Assembly (NCBI GenBank): GCA_964437415.1
Contig: CAYTGN010000001.1
Span: 307,444 to 371,443 of the forward strand
Reading direction: 5' to 3'
Length of the DNA: 64,000 nt
Origin: CADEDV01 sp964437415
GTDB lineage: Bacteria; Bacteroidota; Bacteroidia; Chitinophagales; Chitinophagaceae
The notes under the pieces were generated by a model, which worked only from the letters and a program-made list of their open reading frames with translations, did not search any database and had not been told where the DNA came from. Shown here in pieces: positions 52,848-61,921 of the stretch. Position numbers and translations under genes: made by a program. The first letter of the stretch is position 1. Every line of letters begins with the position of its first letter.

Positions 52848-53225
52848 ATGTCAGAGCAACAGGAAAACCTCGGATCATTTTTCAAGGAAAATGCAAAAAT
52901 GGCCCGTGAGTATTTTGAGACACGGCTGGAGATTTACCGGCTGCGTGCCATCCGTTTGATATCAAAGTCGGCGGGTTATTTTATCTGGATCATTATTTCC
53001 CTTTTTCTTGCTTTCCTGCTGATCATTTTCCTTGGAATTGTACTCAGCCTTTGGTTTAGCGAAATGACGGGAAGCTATCTCACCGGATTCAGTATCACCA
53101 CTCTCATCCTCCTTGCGCTGGTCATTATTATTGCGTTGCTAAGAAAAAAGCTTTTTGTCAATCCCATTATCCGGGCTTTTATCGCAAGAGCTGAGGACGG
53201 GGATGATAAAGAAGAATTTTCCTGA
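52848..53225 (+). CDS. Holin-X/DUF1469-like membrane protein
   Basis: A 125-residue protein with a charged helical front (about residues 1-43), two membrane helices (about 46-70 and 78-98) and a charged tail (RAEDGDDKEEFS). This is the layout of the putative actinobacterial holin-X/DUF1469 family, whose name comes from distant similarity to phage holins; no other phage gene is nearby. A shared transcript with the next gene is likely (20-base gap). Confidence 0.7.
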   Translation: MSEQQENLGSFFKENAKMAREYFETRLEIYRLRAIRLISKSAGYFIWIIISLFLAFLLIIFLGIVLSLWFSEMTGSYLTGFSITTLILLALVIIIALLRKKLFVNPIIRAFIARAEDGDDKEEFS

Positions 53226-53245
53226 ATAATTTTAAACATTGAATC

Positions 53246-53569
53246 ATGGCTGCCAGACAAAAAATAAGGAACCTGCAAACATTAGACACCGAGATTCTCA
53301 GGTTGCAACGGAAGGCTAAAAACACAGCAGAAGACCTGGAGAAAAACTTTGATCATTTCCAGCACCACTATGCTTCGATGACTATGGGTTCTTTTTTCAA
53401 AAAATCATCGCCAGGGGCTGAGAAAGTGAAAGAAAAAATCTTTCATTCAGTATGGGAAAATGAAAAAGTGCAGGAGGGGTTAGGCAAGATCGTTGACCAT
53501 CTTGCAGATAAAGCAGCAGAGGGCATCAATCATATCGTAGATAAGATATTGCACCGGAAAGAAAAGTGA
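53246..53569 (+). CDS. Hypothetical coiled-coil protein
   Basis: A 107-residue, highly charged, helix-rich protein. Residues 8-45 look like a coiled coil (LDTEILRLQRKAKNTAEDLEKNFDHF); the end (about 75-107) is a second amphipathic helix with HLADKAAEGINHIVDKIL. I recognise no family. It probably forms a unit with the membrane protein upstream, perhaps as its cytoplasmic partner (inference). The stop is followed within seven bases by the convergent Na/Pi gene. Confidence 0.6.
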   Translation: MAARQKIRNLQTLDTEILRLQRKAKNTAEDLEKNFDHFQHHYASMTMGSFFKKSSPGAEKVKEKIFHSVWENEKVQEGLGKIVDHLADKAAEGINHIVDKILHRKEK

Positions 53570-53575
53570 TATTTT

Positions 53576-55243
53576 TTATCGTATGAAACCGGGCAACTCA
53601 TCAAAATAATTTCCCTGCTCTATAGTTAGCAGCAGGTCTTTCAACGCAAACACTATAGATTTTTCAAGGGTGAATATCTCCCGGTTAAAATTCAGGATAG
53701 TGGAGAATTCAATTTCGGTTAGTTTTTGTAGTAATCCTTCCTGGTGCAGTTCTTCGAGTGTTGTCCGGTAGCCCGACTGGGCTGTGGCATATATAGCAGC
53801 AAGTTCTTCAAAAGATGATCTTTCCTGGTCAGCTTGCAGTAATAAGATGACACTGTTGCAAAAACTCTCTGCACGGTCGCCTGTTCTGCGGTAAAAATCA
53901 TATTTTAAATCATTGGAAGATTTCTTTAGCTGATCAATATCAGCCAGTGCATCTTTTACATTTTTGGCGGCATACATTCCGTTTCGGGCTGATGCAATCA
54001 ACTGGCCGGCTCTTGTCGAAATCTCTTTGCTGATATTGGATTGTTGCAACTGAATGGAAAAGTGCTGTATCTCACCATGCACCTGTTTGATGTATTCATA
54101 TTTTCCCGTTAGTGGTTTGCTGCTAAACTCCCTGCCAGGCCGTAGTGTTTCGCTCCCATTATCTTTTTTATCAAATGCATCAAGGGTCAGGCGGGCAACA
54201 TAGTACAACAGTTGACGGGTCTCTTTTTCCAATGCGGCGACCGCAAGTTCTGTGTCGGTCACTTTCACTTTGTGAATAAACAAGGTGTCATTGTCATTGT
54301 TCACATATCTTCTTTCCAAAAACCTGGCAAAGGCCCCAAGAAAAGGATAAAACAAAATGATACCCGATAGATTCACCAGGCTCTGGAAAAACACCAGGGC
54401 CAGCAGATTGTCTTTGAAACCAATAATGCCTGTGATGAAATGGTTAATAGGCTGCAGAAAAATCAGGATAAGCAAAACATTGATGCTGTTGAACAGCAGG
54501 TTACCAAGTGCCACTCTCTTTTTTACGGCAAGGCCATTGATGGAGGCAAGGATCAGTTTCAGCGTAGTGCCGATCTCTGATCCTAATACAATAGCGGTGG
54601 CAGCATACAGGCTTATCGCTTCCACATGAAGGGCACTCAGGGCAATAGCAACCGTTGCAGAACTGGATTGTATCAATGAGGTTATCACCAGCCCTGCAAG
54701 CATATAAACAATAATGGGTTGTTGCAGCAATAATGCAAGATCAAATTGGCCGACGGCTTCTTCCATGCCGCTTCGGATATAACTGAGGCCAAGAAATAAA
54801 AATCCAATTCCAAAGAAAAATTTCCACCATTGATGCCAGCGGCCTTCTTTGTTGGCTAGTGTCATCATAATTCCGGCAATAGCGGCAATAGGAAGCGCAA
54901 AACTTTCAATATTGAACTGGAAACCCACAGTGGCAATGATCCAGTTGCTGATGGTGGTCCCAAGATTGGCGCCAAGAATAACAGCTAGCGCATTCTTCAT
55001 GGTGATGATGCCTGCACCGGTAAACCCGAGTACCATCAGGCTGACTACTGAACTGCTTTGCAAAACCGCCGTTACCAGGGCACCACCAAGAATACCTTTC
55101 AGCTTGTTGGATGTATGTTTTTTCAGGAAAAGTTTGAAAGAACGTCCGGCTAATTGACGAAGTGCTTCTTCCAGCAGGTTCATGCCCACCATAAAAATGG
55201 CAATACCCGCCAGCATTCTCCATATATCAAATGATAAAGGCAT
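53576..55243 (-). CDS. Na+/phosphate cotransporter with PhoU-like domain
   Basis: A 555-residue protein with about eight to nine membrane helices in the first ~310 residues. The two NptA repeats are marked by QSSSVVSLMVLGFTGAG and QSSSATVAIALSAL, containing the QSSS motif that binds phosphate. The last ~200 residues form helical PhoU-like domains, probably cytoplasmic and regulatory. It imports inorganic phosphate with Na+. Its presence near a CHAD (polyphosphate-binding) gene is suggestive but not proof of a link. Confidence 0.87.
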   Translation of the reverse strand: MPLSFDIWRMLAGIAIFMVGMNLLEEALRQLAGRSFKLFLKKHTSNKLKGILGGALVTAVLQSSSVVSLMVLGFTGAGIITMKNALAVILGANLGTTISNWIIATVGFQFNIESFALPIAAIAGIMMTLANKEGRWHQWWKFFFGIGFLFLGLSYIRSGMEEAVGQFDLALLLQQPIIVYMLAGLVITSLIQSSSATVAIALSALHVEAISLYAATAIVLGSEIGTTLKLILASINGLAVKKRVALGNLLFNSINVLLILIFLQPINHFITGIIGFKDNLLALVFFQSLVNLSGIILFYPFLGAFARFLERRYVNNDNDTLFIHKVKVTDTELAVAALEKETRQLLYYVARLTLDAFDKKDNGSETLRPGREFSSKPLTGKYEYIKQVHGEIQHFSIQLQQSNISKEISTRAGQLIASARNGMYAAKNVKDALADIDQLKKSSNDLKYDFYRRTGDRAESFCNSVILLLQADQERSSFEELAAIYATAQSGYRTTLEELHQEGLLQKLTEIEFSTILNFNREIFTLEKSIVFALKDLLLTIEQGNYFDELPGFIR

Positions 55244-55380
55244 CAGGGATCAAAGTAAATGACAAAATCCGATTCTTTATACATGGCTTTACTGACCATT
55301 GTCAGCCTTCCGCCTTACCCTGCTCATAAAGCTTGCCACATACAATATTGAATTTGTGACCCTGATATAAACCTAGTTTC

Positions 55381-56421
55381 ATGTCAACGAATACCAGCGA
55401 CCTGCAAAAGATCCTGCACAGCCTGCAACTGATTTTTTTCACCCTTATCCTGCTTTACTTTGGCCAAACCCTGTTCATACCACTTTTCTATGGTTTGTTC
55501 ATTGCTATAGTGGTCTATCCTGTTTGCAAATGGCTGGAGCATCGGAACTGGCCAAGAAGCCTGGCTATCACCGTTTCACTTTCTATTGTAGTGGTCCTGT
55601 TTGCGGCGCTTATCGCTTTGCTAGTTATGCAGTTGAATGCGTTTCAAAAAGACTTTCCAGAACTGAAGGCACGGGTGATGAAGATGTTGCCACAGATGCA
55701 ATTATGGATAGAAAACAACCTTCATATCAGCGCCGAAAACCTGCAACAATGGTGGCAGCAAACTAGTTCAAACGCTGGCAATTTTATCGGGGCGGTGGCG
55801 AAAGGATCGGTGAATGCCTTGTTTATGTTGTTCCTCACACCGGTATTTGCAGCTCTTTTTCTTTATAGCCGCCGTTCATTTGTCCATTTCCTGGAGCAGG
55901 CAACCGGCAGCCGGTTCAACAGCCGCCTTCATACGGTGCTGGACCGCACCATTCACACTTATCACAACTTTATTAAGGGCATGATACTGGTCTATCTTAT
56001 TGTGGGCACCCTGAACAGTATCGGTTTGCTGGCTCTTGGCATTCGTCATGCGGTGTTATTTGGTTTTCTCACCGCCATCATGACCATCATTCCCTATATC
56101 GGCATTTTTATAAGTGCTTTATTGCCCATCTCTGTTGCGTGGCTCACCAAAGATTCATTCTGGTATCCGCTGGGAGTGGTGGCTGTTTTTGCATTTGTGC
56201 AATACCTGGAAGCAAATGTGATCTTTCCAAGAGTGGTCGCCACCAAACTAAATGTAAGCACATGGGCCACACTGGTCGCCATTCTTGCGGGAGGAATTCT
56301 TTGGGGTGTTTCAGGAATGATCCTGTTCATTCCTTTTGTGGGCATATTGAAAATTGTGACAGACAACATGCCGGGCTGGGCCGCAGTCAATCACCTGCTT
56401 AGCCGTCATTCAACGGGTTAA
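55381..56421 (+). CDS. AI-2E-family transporter
   Basis: A 346-residue protein with about seven to eight membrane helices, typical of the family formerly linked to autoinducer-2 export. It begins with a short N-terminal stretch, then helices at about residues 14-30, 35-55 and 63-85, a soluble helical portion around 90-130, and the conserved end IGIFISALLPISVAW and YLEANVIFPRVVATKLNVS. Some members exchange Na+ for H+ rather than moving AI-2. It is transcribed away from the Na/Pi gene. Confidence 0.85.
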   Translation: MSTNTSDLQKILHSLQLIFFTLILLYFGQTLFIPLFYGLFIAIVVYPVCKWLEHRNWPRSLAITVSLSIVVVLFAALIALLVMQLNAFQKDFPELKARVMKMLPQMQLWIENNLHISAENLQQWWQQTSSNAGNFIGAVAKGSVNALFMLFLTPVFAALFLYSRRSFVHFLEQATGSRFNSRLHTVLDRTIHTYHNFIKGMILVYLIVGTLNSIGLLALGIRHAVLFGFLTAIMTIIPYIGIFISALLPISVAWLTKDSFWYPLGVVAVFAFVQYLEANVIFPRVVATKLNVSTWATLVAILAGGILWGVSGMILFIPFVGILKIVTDNMPGWAAVNHLLSRHSTG

Positions 56422-56456
56422 CAGTGCAATAAGAATTCGGCGATTATTTCTTTTCA

Positions 56457-56636
56457 TTAAAAGCGTAAGGGACCATGCTGAATGAATAGTTCATACAGTT
56501 TCAGCAACAACCATGCAACGGCATCTTTAAGCCCTTGCAGAATGGCTGTGATGATCAGCACCATGATAAGCCAGGCTGCGATCAGTACAAATCTTGCTTT
56601 TTCTGAGTACAGGCTTGCATATGTTACAGCATTCAT
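56457..56636 (-). CDS. Small single-pass membrane protein (59 codons)
   Basis: A 59-residue frame in the 427-base gap between the AI-2E-family and PNPOx-fold genes. The start is MNAVTYASLYSEKARFVLIA, continuing into a hydrophobic helix (about residues 16-34, FVLIAAWLIMVLIITAIL) and a second amphipathic segment (about 40-55) before GPLRF. The stop is TAA at 56457-56459. It is too short to recognise a family. Support is the uninterrupted frame with a clear membrane helix in a gap otherwise without genes; the remaining 56637-56848 shows nothing. Confidence 0.45.
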   Translation of the reverse strand: MNAVTYASLYSEKARFVLIAAWLIMVLIITAILQGLKDAVAWLLLKLYELFIQHGPLRF

Positions 56637-56848
56637 TACTCTGCGTTTATTTGTTCATTAAAGTTGAAGCACAACAAAGTAATTATTGCTGACTGCCGTT
56701 AGCCCGGCAATTGATTTTGCACAACCTGCCTTTTTTTCAACACAACTGATCTGTTTCATATCCCGGGGTAATTCTCGTCAGCCTGAAGTGATGCCGCAGG
56801 AATTACTTTTACCCTGTAATTCGGAACGAACCAATAAAATACAATAAC

Positions 56849-57322
56849 ATGATTGCAGTATTACATTCCGCAGGAATAGAAGAACTCCTGCATCAGCAGT
56901 TAGTGGGCAGAATAGCTTGCCAGGCCGGCGGCCAGCTTTATATCGTGCCGATCAGTTATGCTTATGATGGCACCTATATTTATTGTCATTCCTATGAAGG
57001 AAAAAAAATGGATATGCTCAGGCAAAACCCCGATATCTGTTTTGAAGTGGATGACATCACCGATATGGGCAACTGGAAAAGTGTGATTGCCTGGGGAAGG
57101 GTAGAAGAATTGCCAGCAGGCAAAGAAAGAGATGAGGCCCTGCAGGTGTTGTTGAAAAGAACCCTGCCTGTCAGTTCCAGTGTCACCACACACCTCGGGG
57201 CGCAATGGCCTTTTTCTTCCGGTGAAGTGGAAGATATTGACGGCATTGTTTTCCGGGTGAAGAAGGAAGAAAAAACCGGCCGGCATGAAAAAAGCGGCTC
57301 TTCACCCATTTTGCCCGGATAA
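56849..57322 (+). CDS. Flavin-binding PNPOx-fold protein (NimA-like)
   Basis: A 157-residue protein with the split-barrel fold of pyridoxamine-5'-phosphate oxidase-like flavoproteins: VGRIACQAGGQLYIVPISYAYDG, YCHSYEGKKMDML (the FMN phosphate loop of NimA/Acg-type proteins), PDICFEVDD and WKSVIAWGRVEEL. It probably binds FMN or a related flavin and reduces or senses small compounds. NimA-like proteins are also known from the mycobacterial dormancy regulon, which fits the stress genes nearby. Confidence 0.82.
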   Translation: MIAVLHSAGIEELLHQQLVGRIACQAGGQLYIVPISYAYDGTYIYCHSYEGKKMDMLRQNPDICFEVDDITDMGNWKSVIAWGRVEELPAGKERDEALQVLLKRTLPVSSSVTTHLGAQWPFSSGEVEDIDGIVFRVKKEEKTGRHEKSGSSPILPG

Positions 57323-57406
57323 TTAATCGTTTCTGACTCCCGGAAAGATTCATCCGTGATATGTAAAAGGCTTCGGTTAAATTTAGTACCGAAATGATTT
57401 TCGATC

Positions 57407-58588
57407 ATGTCTGTCCAAACACAAGAACCCGGGCCGGGATACAGCGCCAATAATAAGGCGAGATTAGTGAGTGGCGGCAAGGAATATTTTGACATGTTGC
57501 TGCAACTCATCGGGCAGGCTACAGACAGCATTCATCTGCAGACCTATATTTTTGATGATGACAAGACCGGCAATGCAGTAGCCCAGGCATTAAAAGATGC
57601 TGCCCGCCGCCAGGTAAAGGTGCACTTGCTGACCGATGGATATGCATCGCAGGTAATGGCGCAATCATTCATTGATGGACTGAGGGAAGCTGGGATCAAT
57701 TTTCGTTTTTTTCAGCCACTCTTTAAAAGCAAGTCCTTTTATTTTGGCCGTCGTTTGCATCATAAGGTGCTGGTAACGGATAATCGTCATGCCCTGGTGG
57801 GGGGAGTGAACATCACTGACCGGTATAACGACATGCCCGGAAGACCGGCCTGGCTGGATTTTGCCGTGTATGCAGAGGGAGAGATAGCTAAGGAACTTTG
57901 TGTGCTTTGCTGGAAAACATGGAATAATTTTCCTTTGAAAATGGGCATCACTCCCTGCGAGCTGAACCCGCCGGTATTTTCCTTTTCCGAAGAGGAAAGC
58001 TGCGAAATCAGGATGCGGCGTAATGACTGGGTGCGGCGAAAGAACCAGATATCCCGCAGTTATATCGAAATGTTTCGCAATGCCCGTTCGCATATTGTTA
58101 TTCTATGCAGTTATTTTTTGCCAGGAAGGGCAATTACCCGGAACCTGCTGGCCGCTGCTAAAAGAGGTGTTAAGGTGAAAGTCATTCTGGCCCATTTTTC
58201 CGATGTGATGATTGCCAAGCAGGCCGAAAGGTATATGTATCGCAGGCTACTAAAAAATGGTATAGAGATATATGAGTATAAGAAAACGGTGCTGCATGGA
58301 AAAGTGGCAACCTGCGACAGTCAATGGGTTACCATCGGTTCATATAATGTAAATAACCTTAGCGCCTATGCAAGCATTGAACTGAACCTCGATGTGAGAA
58401 ATGAGAATTTTGCGCTGCATACAGATGGAGTGATGGAAAAGATTATAAAGGATGAATGTGAACAGATCACCGAAGAAGATTTTGTCCGCAAGTCCAACTG
58501 GCTGAAACAATTCGTCCGTTGGTTTTCTTTTCAGTTCATCAAGGCTGGTTTTTTTCTCTTTACCTTTTATTACAAAAAACGTCAATGA
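57407..58588 (+). CDS. Phospholipase D/cardiolipin synthase-family protein
   Basis: A 393-residue protein with two HKD motifs: H-x-K-x4-D in LHHKVLVTDNRHALVGGVN (His118, Lys120, Asp125) and HGKVATCDSQWVTIGSYN in the second half. IHLQTYIFDDDKTG and ILCSYFLPGRAITRNLL are the usual lead-ins. A last hydrophobic stretch (about residues 370-390) may anchor it to the membrane. Without the N-terminal helices of ClsA it resembles ClsB. The 3' end overlaps the convergent hydrolase gene by seven bases. Confidence 0.85.
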   Translation: MSVQTQEPGPGYSANNKARLVSGGKEYFDMLLQLIGQATDSIHLQTYIFDDDKTGNAVAQALKDAARRQVKVHLLTDGYASQVMAQSFIDGLREAGINFRFFQPLFKSKSFYFGRRLHHKVLVTDNRHALVGGVNITDRYNDMPGRPAWLDFAVYAEGEIAKELCVLCWKTWNNFPLKMGITPCELNPPVFSFSEEESCEIRMRRNDWVRRKNQISRSYIEMFRNARSHIVILCSYFLPGRAITRNLLAAAKRGVKVKVILAHFSDVMIAKQAERYMYRRLLKNGIEIYEYKKTVLHGKVATCDSQWVTIGSYNVNNLSAYASIELNLDVRNENFALHTDGVMEKIIKDECEQITEEDFVRKSNWLKQFVRWFSFQFIKAGFFLFTFYYKKRQ

Positions 58589-59592
58589 CCTCTTATCCTT
58601 CTAATCAGCGACCGGGTGCTGGCCAGGTTCCAGCGGGCAAAACGCCCCCGCTGAACCACTAACTGGTTGGCAGGTTTATGCTGCAAAAAATAATGGAAAA
58701 CAAATTTTGCATCCCTGTCATACCAGCCCACCATCTGGCCGAAGCGCAGATCATTAAAGACAAGTGTGTCGCCCCATTTTTCCGCAGTATAAAAACCCTG
58801 TGAAAAACGACGCAGGTATTGCAGTTCTTCCGTATTGCTCACAGGTTGCAGCAGAGCTTCGTTTTTTGGGAAATAATGCAGATCGATCTTTTTCTCTTTG
58901 TCAAAAACGGAGTAATAGCCGATGTGAAAACCATTGTCATCCCCGGCTACTATATACCATAGCCAGTTGTTAAGCGGAGTGGGGGTGGTGAAATAATGGT
59001 TATAACTTACCTGCTGCCGGACCAGCATATTTTTAATATCCTTATCAGTTTTTATTTTATTGACGATGCAATACATGAAATACAGTGTGCTGATGCCAAT
59101 ACCGAAGCGGACCCATGACAAACGCCTGCTGTCTGCTTTTTTCAAAATTAGCAGCATCACCGCCGCAATACCCAGCCAGGCAGAATAAAAAGGATCTGCA
59201 ACAAAAATACTGTTGAAAGAAACCCTGTGATGACTAAAGGGTTCAAACCAGCCGGTGCCATAGGCATTGAAAGCATCAATAAAAATGTGAAGGAACAGTT
59301 GCAGGGCAAAAAACAACAACCATGTTTTTTGTGTTATAGCAGATGAACGAAACCATCTTTGACATAACAGGGACAGGAACACCGCTGCAACGATCATGAA
59401 CAAAAAGGAATGAGTGAATCCGCGGTGGGCCAGCAGGTTTTCATCCACATCTGTCCACAGTGTTGCCAGGAAATCAAGGTCAGGAATGGAATTGGCAAAG
59501 GCGCCGATGAGCATAGCTTTTTTGCCTATCTTTTTTCCCAGCATGGCTTCACCCACACAGGCGCCAAGAGCAATATGAGTCAATGAATCCAT
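58582..59592 (-). CDS. Membrane-bound metal-dependent hydrolase (YdjM family)
   Basis: A 336-residue protein with the YdjM N-terminal signature MDSLTHIALGACVGEAMLG, then IGAFANSIPDLDFL and HRGFTHSFLF, which provide the His/Asp ligands for a metal, and several membrane helices. The soluble C-terminal part (from about residue 210) is variable in the family. Substrates are unknown; the LexA-regulated Escherichia coli member gave the family its old name. It is the last gene of a four-gene leftward unit beginning at 60617. Confidence 0.82.
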   Translation of the reverse strand: MDSLTHIALGACVGEAMLGKKIGKKAMLIGAFANSIPDLDFLATLWTDVDENLLAHRGFTHSFLFMIVAAVFLSLLCQRWFRSSAITQKTWLLFFALQLFLHIFIDAFNAYGTGWFEPFSHHRVSFNSIFVADPFYSAWLGIAAVMLLILKKADSRRLSWVRFGIGISTLYFMYCIVNKIKTDKDIKNMLVRQQVSYNHYFTTPTPLNNWLWYIVAGDDNGFHIGYYSVFDKEKKIDLHYFPKNEALLQPVSNTEELQYLRRFSQGFYTAEKWGDTLVFNDLRFGQMVGWYDRDAKFVFHYFLQHKPANQLVVQRGRFARWNLASTRSLIRRIRGH

Positions 59593-59593
59593 A

Positions 59594-59926
59594 TCAGCGG
59601 GTCAGTAGTTGAAAAAAGATGATCGAAACAGCTATACCCAGCAGGGTAGTATAGATTAGCTTGTTATTTTTGGCCAGCCAGTTGGGTAAAAATATATCGA
59701 AATTCTCTTTTTCGGAATTGGAATATTTTCTTGCCCAAACTGTAAGAGGGCATGCCATTTTAAATAAAAGCAAAATCAATCCTTCCAATACAAAAAGTCC
59801 CAGGCCGATCCAGACCCATTTGTCAATTTTGTTGGTTATACCCGCATAAAACAAATAGATCAATACTGCATTAAAGAACATCCAGATAATGCTGTGAATT
59901 GTTTTGATGATAATAAGCTTGTTCAA
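59594..59926 (-). CDS. Hypothetical membrane protein
   Basis: A 110-residue protein with three hydrophobic helices (about residues 8-28, 36-55 and 88-107). A CPLTVWARKY segment after helix 2 resembles the CPLT motif of DUF2784 proteins, but the match is short and the rest is unlike the family, so no assignment is made. Only one base separates it from the YdjM-type gene, so both are probably translated from one message. Confidence 0.6.
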   Translation of the reverse strand: MNKLIIIKTIHSIIWMFFNAVLIYLFYAGITNKIDKWVWIGLGLFVLEGLILLLFKMACPLTVWARKYSNSEKENFDIFLPNWLAKNNKLIYTTLLGIAVSIIFFQLLTR

Positions 59927-59943
59927 TCAGAAAAAATTGTTGG

Positions 59944-60450
59944 CTATGATGAATAATCCAATGAACGGGCTGAATGGTTTCTTTCCCAGACATATTTTCC
60001 CGAATGATTTTTTATAAGGATAAATACAGCAGCAGCCATAATAGCGGTGCAGGGAAATCCCGAACCTACACCAAAAGGAAGGATGGCTAAAAGAAAAAGA
60101 ATAGCGCCAATGGAGCCTGTTGTATAGATCCATCCTTTCAGCAACATGGATAAAGCGATCAGTCCCTGGCAGGTGGCAACAATGCCGATCGCCAAAGGAA
60201 TATTGTCTTTGAACCAGCCATTGATAAAGTTCCTGTACCAGCCGCTCCAGGTGAGGTCGCCGTATTCAAGATAAAAATGCGGGGTTTGCTGTGAGGTTTT
60301 CCAGTTGATCCAGCAGGCCCATGCGAAAAGAAGAAAAAAGGAAAGCCTTGCTATTCGCGGCCATTTAACGGCAGTGAGTAGTTGCAGCAGGGCGACCACG
60401 TTGGATATCACCAGCATCAGCACATAGGTGGAGTTGTCAAGTCCATTCAT
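59944..60450 (-). CDS. Hypothetical membrane protein
   Basis: A 168-residue protein with four to five membrane helices (about residues 8-25, 35-50, 82-100, 105-120 and 125-145), a GYTTG-like loop and no recognised domain. Its start codon overlaps the stop of the small gene at 60447-60617 (ATGA), which suggests coupled translation. No role can be inferred beyond membership of the membrane-protein unit. Confidence 0.6.
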   Translation of the reverse strand: MNGLDNSTYVLMLVISNVVALLQLLTAVKWPRIARLSFFLLFAWACWINWKTSQQTPHFYLEYGDLTWSGWYRNFINGWFKDNIPLAIGIVATCQGLIALSMLLKGWIYTTGSIGAILFLLAILPFGVGSGFPCTAIMAAAVFILIKNHSGKYVWERNHSARSLDYSS

Positions 60451-60617
60451 GATTTGTTGATTTTGGTTTTACGGTTTGCTATAGCTGCTTTAATTCCGGA
60501 AGGCATTTCCCGGCATTGACAATGGGCAGCATGCTGAGTATGCCATGCTATGCGCTGCTCAAGTGTTGGATTTTTGGGCATCGGATGGGCAAGATGCCAT
60601 TGTTTGTTCAGTTTCAT
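60447..60617 (-). CDS. Small conserved-looking protein with His/Cys motif (56 codons)
   Basis: A 56-residue basic protein found by reading the gap: MKLNKQWHLAHPMPKNPTLE, followed by QRIAWHTQHAAHCQCR and a lysine-rich tail. The His residues and CQC pair could bind a metal. It resembles small Bacteroidota proteins with the W-H-x-x-H-P-M-P-K-N-P-T start that I recall, but I could not check this. Its stop overlaps the ATG of the next gene by four bases (ATGA), a hallmark of real, coupled genes. Confidence 0.65.
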   Translation of the reverse strand: MKLNKQWHLAHPMPKNPTLEQRIAWHTQHAAHCQCREMPSGIKAAIANRKTKINKS

Positions 60618-60689
60618 CTTGAAAATTTACATGAATGTAGAAAATCCAAATGCCGGGGGATATGATGCCAGTCAGCAGCGGGCTTGATT

Positions 60690-61346
60690 TTATAAGCCCT
60701 GGGAATTATAGGAAAGAATGCCAGCCCCCAGCCAGGTGAGCAGGGCATGAACGATAATATTCCATGCAACGGAGTGGCTTTGCCAGGTGATAAGAGCCCG
60801 GAAAAAACCAAGACCCGTTGCAATAACTATAAAGTAAAAGTTGGGTAGTTCAACGGGCATCACGGATAACGGCACATAGTGCCAAATGCCATACCAGATG
60901 GAAGGAACAATAGTTGCATAAAATAAATTACCCTGGTGGTGATCGTAATACAATCCCCGCCAGAAAAGTTCTTCACTGAAAGCATGCAGCAATGACAATA
61001 CGAATGTCAAAAGCAGGATAGCAGCTTTTGCATTTCCCGGTCCGCTTGTTAATGGAACAAAAATTAAGACCAGTGCTGCAGGCAGCAACAACAGCAGCCA
61101 TTGCCATGCAGTGAGTTTTTTGAATTGCAGCAAGAGTTTCCTGTGACGCCGGCTGATCCACGCAGCGGCAGGTAATAAACAGCCGATGAGCCAATAGGCT
61201 GCCATTCCCGCTATGAAGCCTTGTTGATTACCCCAGATACCGGCCAGGATATCAAATGTAAAATAGCCTGCAACAATAAGGACAGGCGGATAGATGAAGA
61301 TGATAAATTCCCTGCGTAATTGTATGAACTTTTCTCCTGTTGGCAT
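60690..61346 (-). CDS. CPBP-family intramembrane metalloprotease
   Basis: A 218-residue protein with about six membrane helices and the CPBP/Abi motifs: E-E-x3-R in FSEELFWRG (Glu125, Glu126, Arg130) and a His in SIWYGIWHYVP (His156), which together with later residues form the metal site. Family members process membrane substrates or act in bacteriocin immunity. It is not evidently co-transcribed with the genes on either side (72- and 27-base gaps). Confidence 0.78.
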   Translation of the reverse strand: MPTGEKFIQLRREFIIFIYPPVLIVAGYFTFDILAGIWGNQQGFIAGMAAYWLIGCLLPAAAWISRRHRKLLLQFKKLTAWQWLLLLLPAALVLIFVPLTSGPGNAKAAILLLTFVLSLLHAFSEELFWRGLYYDHHQGNLFYATIVPSIWYGIWHYVPLSVMPVELPNFYFIVIATGLGFFRALITWQSHSVAWNIIVHALLTWLGAGILSYNSQGL

Positions 61347-61373
61347 AAGTCGTTTGCTGCAAAGCCATGTAAA

Positions 61374-61913
61374 TTATTTATTAATTATCACATCTCTGAT
61401 CTCTTCCATCATTTCCAGTTGCTGCCGCTGAATTTCAAAGAGTGTTTTCATTTGTTCAGCCATCAGCAGGTCTAACTTGCGGTGCACATGGCGGATCTCT
61501 ACTTCTGATTTCAGGTTGATGAGATAATCATTTATGGCTCTTTGCCTGTCTTTTTCTTCTTTTCGGTTCTGGCTCATCATGATAATCGGTGCCTGCAGTG
61601 CCGCCAGGGTAGACAAAAGCAGGTTGAGCAGTATAAAAGGAAACGGATCAAAGGGTTTTTGCAGTAAATAAATATTTATCCCTACCCATGCGGCCATCAG
61701 CAAAAGGAAGAGAATAATAAAACGCCAGCTTCCGCCAAATGACGCAACCTTATCTGCCAGCTTGCTGCTAAATGGTGGGTTACTGTCTTCAAATTCGGCC
61801 AGCTTTTGTGATAATATCTTCTCTTCTTCGATTGCTTTTAAAACGATTTCGTTCAGTTTTTTTAATTGCCGGTCTTCCGATTCCAGGAGCTCTTCAAGAT
61901 TGTTTTTTAACAT
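61374..61913 (-). CDS. DUF1003 membrane protein
   Basis: A 179-residue protein with a helical charged front (LEELLESEDRQLKKLNEIVLKAIEEE), two membrane helices (about residues 66-85 and 95-115) separated by the signature QKPFDPFPFILLNLLLSTLAALQAPIIMMSQNR, and a long coiled-coil tail. The frame is open to 62042 inside the neighbouring gene, but the ATG at 61913 fits the family start. It is eight bases downstream of the universal stress gene in transcription order. Confidence 0.82.
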   Translation of the reverse strand: MLKNNLEELLESEDRQLKKLNEIVLKAIEEEKILSQKLAEFEDSNPPFSSKLADKVASFGGSWRFIILFLLLMAAWVGINIYLLQKPFDPFPFILLNLLLSTLAALQAPIIMMSQNRKEEKDRQRAINDYLINLKSEVEIRHVHRKLDLLMAEQMKTLFEIQRQQLEMMEEIRDVIINK

Positions 61914-61921
61914 ATGCAGGG

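Noticed and set aside
52848..53225. Prophage lysis gene
   Set aside because: Only a distant holin-like family name supports this; there are no endolysin, structural or integrase genes near it.
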